Shown here in pieces: positions 58,145 to 64,000 of a stretch of DNA of 64,000 nt; the first letter of the stretch is position 1, and each line of letters begins with the position of its first letter. A program made the translations under genes and the position numbers. Source of the stretch: Sipunculus nudus. Taxonomy: Eukaryota; Annelida; Sipuncula; Golfingiida; Sipunculidae. Location of the stretch: assembly GCA_026874595.1 (NCBI GenBank), contig CM049322.1:4821900-4885899 (forward strand). Reading direction: 5' to 3'. The notes under the pieces are model-generated. The model was not told the origin of the DNA. It did no database searches and worked only from the letters and a program-made list of their open reading frames with translations.

Positions 58145-60660
58145 CTGAAAAGAAATAAAAAGACATAAAATACTAGATTGAATTAATATCTGTTTCACAT
58201 ATTTCTATTCTATGACATAAACAAAACAAGCAGCCTGTGAGCAGTGATATCCATGTTTTCTAGCCTATCTTTTAAAAGCTCTAAGGGATTACCTTTAGTT
58301 TATAAAAGTCAGATAGGTGATTGGGCCCCTGTAAGTCACAGGATTCTCAAAGATGTCTCATGGTGATACCAAACCACATTAAATTTTGTACAGTAGTTTC
58401 TAGTAAAAAGCTGCTAATGACCAGCTGCTAATAAAAGACTGCTAACGGAACAAAACAATGTAGCGTTAGCTCAGAGGTTCTCTTAAAAATGAAGGCTGGA
58501 CTATATTTTCATACAGGTTTTACCAGGTAATAACATGACAGGTATGACATAATTCACTGTTCTGTACCAGGAAATACCCAGTACATGCAGCATGTTTGCA
58601 TCGTTCTCTCCATACTAGGCAATGGAGGCAAGAGACCCCTGCATAAGCCTCTGGCACCTGGAAAAACTCTGATAAGATACTTTAAGTTTTACTGTTAAAG
58701 CACTTAATAAGGACTTTGAAAACTAACCTAATATGAAGGGCCTGTAACCTTAAAGCAGGGTTCAAACCTTCAGATAAAACAGGTCAGATGTAAGGGCTGG
58801 CAAGTTAAAAAAAAAGTAGCCAGCCCTGATATTCCCAGCCTTGCTAATATCATCAGGACTTCAACTTTTCATTCATCTAAATCTCTATGATTCTCAGTAT
58901 TCAGGTTATGGAGAATCCAGCATTATTCTCCTAAATTTGTACACAATTTAACCCCATGGTAAAGACATGTAACTCTTGCAGTATATATTCACAAGAGTGA
59001 CTTTTGCAAATTCTGACATAATTCTAGCATAACATAGGACTTTCTTAGACCTACAATTCAAGGTCCTCATGATTCTTAAATTAGTTCCCCCCCTTGGAAA
59101 CTCCCTGGAAAAGCCAAATGAACCACCAAAATTAAATACATCACAAAAAACAAAGGTTGGTCCAGTAAAGAAAATGGAGGGGTTTGGCACCCACAACACC
59201 CAAAGTACATGTCCCTGTTTTCCCCAAGAATAAACCACAGCCTTCTAAAATCATATACACATCAAAGCACTCAAATTTGTAAGGCTCCTTACTTGATTGC
59301 CCCCTCTTAAAATTAAATGTACTTGTGCTCTGTACACACATTGAATGAGTTCATTGGTAAGTAGGCCACACACAGAGCGGTTGAGATCAGATCGGACCGG
59401 ACTTGAATCCAGTCTGGTCCGCTATGTTTGTGGACTGTTTGCTCTCTAAGTGGACCGGCCTGCTAGACCAGTGCTGCTCCAGACTCTGTCCTGAGCAATC
59501 CTGGCCATATAATTTTTTTTATATTTCAGGACTGGTCCTGAGTAGTCCGGTAAAGTCCATATTAAACTGCTCTAGTTTGCGGATGATTCAAGACTATCCA
59601 GGATCCTGAGTTTCTCATTGACCAATGAAAGCAGCTCTATAAATCACATTTTTTTTTAAAGAAGGAAAAGATGGCACTCAAGCGCCATAGTTGGGGAGGT
59701 GAGGGACCCCAACCCTAGGCGCTCCTTCAGCAACAATGAAGATGATACCTAAGTAAATGTTTAATTATTATCTATTTACTATTGGACCCTAAGATTAGGA
59801 GAATTCAGAGGGTATAGTAATGAAAAGCTAATTAAACAAAGTTATATACTTGAAAAAAAAGTCTCCAGCTTAAAATATTTTCATGTGAAGCGAGCAGATA
59901 TTTTTCCAGATATTTTACGATATGTTCGGGCCCATAACTTAAAGAATAACACTTCACAGACTTAATTTCTGGCATGTATATAGGAAATTTATAGGAAAAT
60001 ACTTCTGGTAAATAAAAAGAAATGTGGTTTTGATATAAGGAAGTCCTGAAGTGTGATAAAAGGGTTTTAATGGAAATTTGAGGTTTTTTCCTAATTTCTC
60101 CAAGGAAAGAAGGCACAGTGACCCAGTTCTCGGTTAAGTAGGAGATTTTTTGGACATCTAACAGTATGTCAAATTTAGGATTTTAGGTCTAACGGTAACA
60201 AAATGTGCCAGTCTAACGGACGGACGGAAGGACGTACAATAGACAACAACTATAGCTCAGATGACTTATAGTCAGCTGAGAAGAAAAAGTGTTCTAAATG
60301 ACAGATTGGTCCAAATGTAGAATAACTCACGCACCTCTAAGAAGTACGACACTTGTACGAACAGAAAACGTTTTTATAGCCATCTTTTTATGTCTTAATT
60401 TCGTAACTTATTTTTAACTGCCTTTTACTTCTTCATTACATTAATTCTAATCACCATTACGTCCGTCCGTATACAACTAGTCAAGACAGTGAGTTAGTGA
60501 TTCAACATTCGCTTCGGGAGATATTATAAAATATACATATATGTATATAGTATACTGATTACTGTTCACTTGTCCTGACCAAGACTGAAGTGACATATGA
60601 AATGAATATCAACGTCAGGCTCCGTGACAAACTGTTCACAAACTCAACTTTTGACTTTAC
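58145..60660. other. Intron 1 of SAM-C2H2 gene
   Basis: Holds the dispersed repeat at 59880-60290 and a tract rich in ggaccgg/ccggtcc words at 59380-59560. No other exon was recognised. Confidence 0.5.
59880..60290. repeat. Dispersed repeat, copy in SAM gene intron
   Basis: Collinear with 15410-15735 (cctaatttctccaa, gcacagtgacccagttctcgg, tggacatctaacagtatg, tatagctcagatgactt). It is the longest copy in the window. Confidence 0.7.
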
Positions 60661-60826
60661 CTTTCAATCTCTGGGAAATGACATTTTTGGTTGCCACTGG
60701 AAACCTTTTCATTGCCCAGTCTTGAACTTCATCCACGGTGGATTGGGTTGATATCGGATATATCGCCGCTGGTAACTGTTCACCGTCAGTTTTCTCGGAA
60801 GTTTCCATCTTTGCACTGGTATTCAA
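60661..60826 (-). CDS. SAM-C2H2 gene exon 1 (start)
   Basis: The ATG at 60826 starts MNTSAKMETSEKTDGEQLPA; a second in-frame ATG follows six codons later. It ends at donor ttgaaag|gtaaag, phase 1. The C-terminal part VDEVQDWAMKRFPVATKNVI is the first helix pair of a SAM domain. It joins as RLK/DNFFDG to exon 2. Confidence 0.75.
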
Positions 60827-60911
60827 TTCTCACAACAAGTACACATGGCGCAAAATGGGGAGAATATCCTGTCACGTGATCAGTGGCAAAAAAGTTCTAA
60901 TTTCCCGCGCG

Positions 60912-61042
60912 AGACATGTCTTAAAACATGTATTGAACATGTTTCATACATGTATCGACATAACATGATGTTTCAACGGACCAAATATTGAAAATAAACG
61001 GTGAAACATGTTTTGAAACGTGTTTAAATATGAAACATGTTT
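60912..61042. promoter_or_regulatory. Cluster of RRRCATGYYY half-sites upstream of SAM-C2H2 gene
   Basis: Four perfect matches: agacatgtct (60912-60921), gaacatgttt (60935-60944), aaacatgttt (61004-61013) and aaacatgttt (61033-61042). They lie 86-216 bp upstream of the minus-strand ATG at 60826. The pattern equals the p53/p63/p73 half-site consensus RRRCWWGYYY. The half-sites are separated by 13, 59 and 19 bp, so none forms an ideal adjacent pair. The tract may alternatively be a simple AACATGTT repeat. Confidence 0.35.
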
Positions 61043-61512
61043 GCATTCAAAACATGCTAAACATCATGTAAAACATCTGTGAAACGTCATTTTTTAGAGT
61101 GGATGTATAGTCTATTTTTGCTCAATTTACTCAATATTGGAATGATCTGAAATCCTTAAAAAAAAGTGGGGGTGGCTGAAGGGGGGGGGGGGTCCGGACT
61201 CCCTTTTATCCGCCTCTGCTGCTTATGATGTATTCAAATTCCCATTTCTTTCTTTAGGGTCATGTTACTTGCCTTGAAACATATACATTTAAATCATTCA
61301 TATCTTCCTTACATCAATCTACCATTTATACCTCTAACAATAATAATACATGTAACGAGTCAAAGATCTTCTAAAATCTAAATCCCCCCTCCCTTCCAAT
61401 TCTGGCTCGCAAATGTAAACAGCATCGCTGACCAGGTCTTCAAGGAAAACCTACCGATGTGTGAACCAAGCCTTTTCTGTGATATATATGTATATGTGTG
61501 TGTGTGTGTGTG
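61043..61512. other. Intergenic, G run and (TG)n
   Basis: A G run lies near 61181-61192, and (TG)n at 61496-61513. Nothing coding is recognised. Confidence 0.45.
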
Positions 61513-61640
61513 TACAGTCTAACCTCTTTCATTCGCCCCTTGTTCAACCTCGCCTATGGCGAACAAATAACAAAGTCTCGATTTCGTTACTACTTATTTA
61601 TCTCGTTCATTTGCCACCCTCGCTATCCGCCTTCCCCAGT
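61513..61640. repeat. Possible pogo/Tigger-like terminal fragment
   Basis: The sequence tacagtctaacctctttcat followed by tcgcc and several ttcgcc/ggcgaac words resembles the ends of pogo-type DNA transposons (TA target, CAGT start). No partner end or transposase was found. A T run follows at about 61640-61670. Confidence 0.3.
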
Positions 61641-61642
61641 TG

Positions 61643-61670
<28 letters not shown>

Positions 61671-61675
<5 letters not shown>

Positions 61676-63289
61676 AAATGTGCCACATTCCCTTGATCAT
61701 ACGCCAACTTCCTGATTTAAGCTTAAGACAAGTCGGAAATATTTCTTTAAGTCGGGATGCTATCGCTTGGGCTCAGGTGACCTGGCCGCGTCTGTGTTTA
61801 CAACATGTCACGCCTCACTACTTATGGATCAAGTACCCGGTGCCACTGATTAATTGATAAGTTAACACCGTTGAGTTGTTTGAGGACAACTGTCATCAGC
61901 TGAGTGACCGGAGTTAATTTCACACCTTGTTGTTTGGATAAGTGTCATTTAATGAGGCAAACCAGATGAGTAGTTTGGAGCATTTAACACGGGTACGTGG
62001 TTAACCGGCGGTTGAATAGGGTATACAGACAACAGCGAACCTAGGGGGATGTCCTTAGTGACGCTGATCGATGTATAAAGCGTGCCTGGGATTCCGTCAG
62101 CAGCGCCACCATCGGCCATATTTGGAAACACAGGGGTCACCAGTCAAATAAACAGATCGGCATGGCGGTCCAGAAGCAAACAGTATCCTTCCGCAACGAG
62201 AGACAGATTGTCTCAGGATTGACCACAGTGCACGCATGTCTCGTCAGGAATTCGTCAATGCCGATTAGAATATAGGAGCAGCAAAACCTTTAAGCTTTCA
62301 AGATATCCTGGAAACAGTGACAGACTACGATGATACAGCCCGTCCGACCTCTTAACCTGAGGAAATAGTTCCACACTTCAGCACACATCCGCTGAAGTCC
62401 GTCAGACCATGGAGACCGTCTAATGATATTTCGAGAGCTCCAACTACAGCGAACAGTCCGATTTTTGACGAATTGTACAGAATGGACCAAAGAATAACAG
62501 CTGCTAAGTCACAAGCTTGCAAACTACGCTCCATTATGGAATTCTTTGGGGGCATACTCGGATGAAAGTGAAACGCACCAGGAGAATTTTGTATTTTGAC
62601 CGGATATATTATACATGTTTATCTTTGTAAATAAATTGTACACACTGTATTTTTCTGTAAATATTTGTATATTTTTCTTTCATTGTGAATAAAGTTATAT
62701 AAATATGTAAAATTTTGTTTTTCAATATGACTAGTTAAAGACGAGCCTAAGAAATGCATGGGCCGATTTTAGCTACCCTGCACATCCCATTTGTACTGAA
62801 TCGTGTTTTATGTTTTGCGCTCCTGATCGCGCCCGATGCAAGCCTATCTCAACTTGTCTACAGGAATAAGGAAACGGTTGTAGAACGGAATATTGACATA
62901 TAGCATTATATTAAAGGAGGAGACACTATATGGTATGTATTGACCATACCTGGTACGTGATTAGGTCACTTTAAGTACATTAAAACTATGTATATATTTA
63001 TATTTGAAACATAATTTTTAACATTGGTTAAGTATCTTATACTAAAAGATTTTCTTGTTCTTGACGCCTGGTAGTGTTCATTAAACTGGAATAAGCTGAA
63101 CTCCGTTAAATAATCTCAAAATGTTTGCTCAATAATCCAAAATAGTTTTTTTCTGACGTTTTAGATTTGAAAGATGCTAAATCTATGAATATGTTGTTTT
63201 TCATTTTTTTTTTCAAGAAAATGTACACTTTGAATTCATTTATTCAGGCCATTATCAGCTTTCAGGTGAAAAATAGTGACCTAGGGGTC
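61671..63289. other. Intergenic, no gene recognised
   Basis: AATAAA words occur at about 62628 and 62687, so the 3' end of an unrecognised transcript on the plus strand is possible. The minus-strand ORFs (61949-62140, 62290-62555) have no known motif. Confidence 0.4.
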
Positions 63290-63920
63290 ATGACGCTCAG
63301 CTGACTAGTAAGACATTCACAAAGGAATTTAATCATCTGAATGCAAAATTTTATAGGGGGTGTATCCCCGATCAACTGAAGCATAGCTCGGAGGATATGG
63401 GTAACAGAGACCTAATTTCATGTTTCCAACGAGAGTTTTTTTATGAACCCACTTGGATATAAAGTTAGGAGGTTCTAGGTCGAATATTTACGATTATTGC
63501 CATGTTAACAGTTGATCATATCTTTAAAGGTCTCAAACATAAAGGGATAAAAAACGCGTAAAAACTAGGAAAAATACAGGTGGCGCCATTTGTCTTCAGA
63601 AAATGTTGAAACACTATATGATCAATAAGTATGGAAAGAATCATGGCAATCAATACATAAGTTATTCAGATACTGGAACTTTTGTATCATTTTGTTTTTC
63701 ATTTTTACGGAGGGGGGGGGGGTATTTGAGAGCCTCATGGCTTGGGGATATAGGTCACAGTGGCCTTATTTCAGGTTTCCAAGGAAATTTTATTTTACCT
63801 CGATGGGTTTGAGTTTGAAGTTTCTAGGTCTCACAGTTACGATGTGTGCTCTGTTAACGGACAGTTGGACAGACGGACCGACAGACAGACGGGTGATGGC
63901 TATAGCATAGATACAAATAG
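63290..63920. repeat. Interspersed repeat copy at window end
   Basis: Matches the repeats at 145-1140 (gatcaataagtatg, attcagatactggaactttt, atttcaggtttccaaggaaa) and ends in the gacagacggaccgacagacag and gctatagcatag tail, like 1-140. It contains a G run near 63712-63722. Confidence 0.65.
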
Positions 63921-64000
63921 ATGTTTTATATTCGCATCCTTTTTGTCTTTGGATCATCGCCGGCAAATATTTAACTGCCCTTATCGTAATTACATCCCAA

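Larger units (their letters stand above)
57522..60826 (-). pseudogene. SAM domain plus C2H2-like finger gene, one in-frame stop
   Basis: Gene-level model on the minus strand: exon 1 60826-60661, exon 2 58144-58026, exon 3 57974 to about 57522, phases 1 and 0. Exons 1 and 2 together form a SAM domain (STVDEVQDWAMKRFP, then FFDGASLMNFVQEEVQEMFP and SFFRVIQEE). Exon 3 carries one finger-like segment missing a cysteine, a complete C-x2-C-x12-H-x4-H finger, and, after a TAA at 57783-57785, an in-frame helical stretch (LFLLKLKSHYNLSQAGIQEI). SAM domains mediate protein oligomerisation and C2H2 fingers bind nucleic acid. The combination resembles uncharacterised, possibly transposon-derived families in fish and invertebrates (inference). 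The stop may be a lesion or the true end. Confidence 0.65.

Overview
The window reads as low-density metazoan nuclear DNA: AT-rich, with spliced genes, GT-AG and apparent GC-AG introns, many (TA)n tracts, satellites and decayed transposons. The immune-type domains (C-type lectin, CARD, NACHT, LRR) and repeats such as caaggtcacagggtcaagg suggest a bivalve mollusc. That assignment is inference; no species can be named from the sequence alone.

Region 1 (1-5,200) is repeats: dispersed repeats, a 41-bp satellite with an 11-monomer (451 bp) higher-order unit, and a degenerate ~150-bp array. A minus-strand exon-like ORF here resembles an LCCL domain.

Region 2 (5,202-20,458, plus strand) is the most striking locus. 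Eight exons with fully compatible splice phases can be read as one protein of about 1,032 residues without its missing 5' exon(s): C-type lectin-like domain 1 (two exons), C-type lectin-like domain 2 (two exons), a transmembrane exon ending RRRR, a short cytoplasmic exon, a pre-NACHT linker exon, and one large NACHT + LRR exon. It would be a cell-surface lectin-type receptor fused directly to an NLR-type ATPase. The join between the receptor half and the NACHT half needs a GC-AG intron. Without it, the frame runs to a nearby stop and gives a plain short-tailed lectin receptor. One in-frame TGA lies in the first lectin exon, which is phase-symmetric and could be skipped.

Region 3 (20,459-40,000) is intergenic: a decayed integrase-like transposon ORF, a 16-bp tandem array, two copies of a duplicated segment (about 23,945-25,515 and 33,960-37,860, the second split by a minus-strand L2/CR1-like LINE relic), and two inverted-repeat elements.

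Region 4 (40,008-51,268, plus strand) is a paralogue of the same NACHT-LRR core, but its N terminus is a two-exon CARD, possibly preceded by an acidic 12-residue-repeat exon. The linker and NACHT exons match gene 1 in boundaries and phase. This copy carries one nonsense codon and one single-base deletion in the NACHT-LRR exon. The pair suggests that a phase-1 boundary upstream of the linker lets different sensor or adaptor modules (lectin-TM or CARD) join one NACHT-LRR engine.

Region 5 (51,269-64,000) holds nested inverted-repeat elements, long stretches without recognisable genes, and a minus-strand gene (60,826 to about 57,522) encoding a SAM domain followed by C2H2-type zinc fingers, broken by one in-frame stop. 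Four perfect p53-family-like half-sites lie just upstream of its start codon. The window ends in the dispersed repeat family seen at its start.
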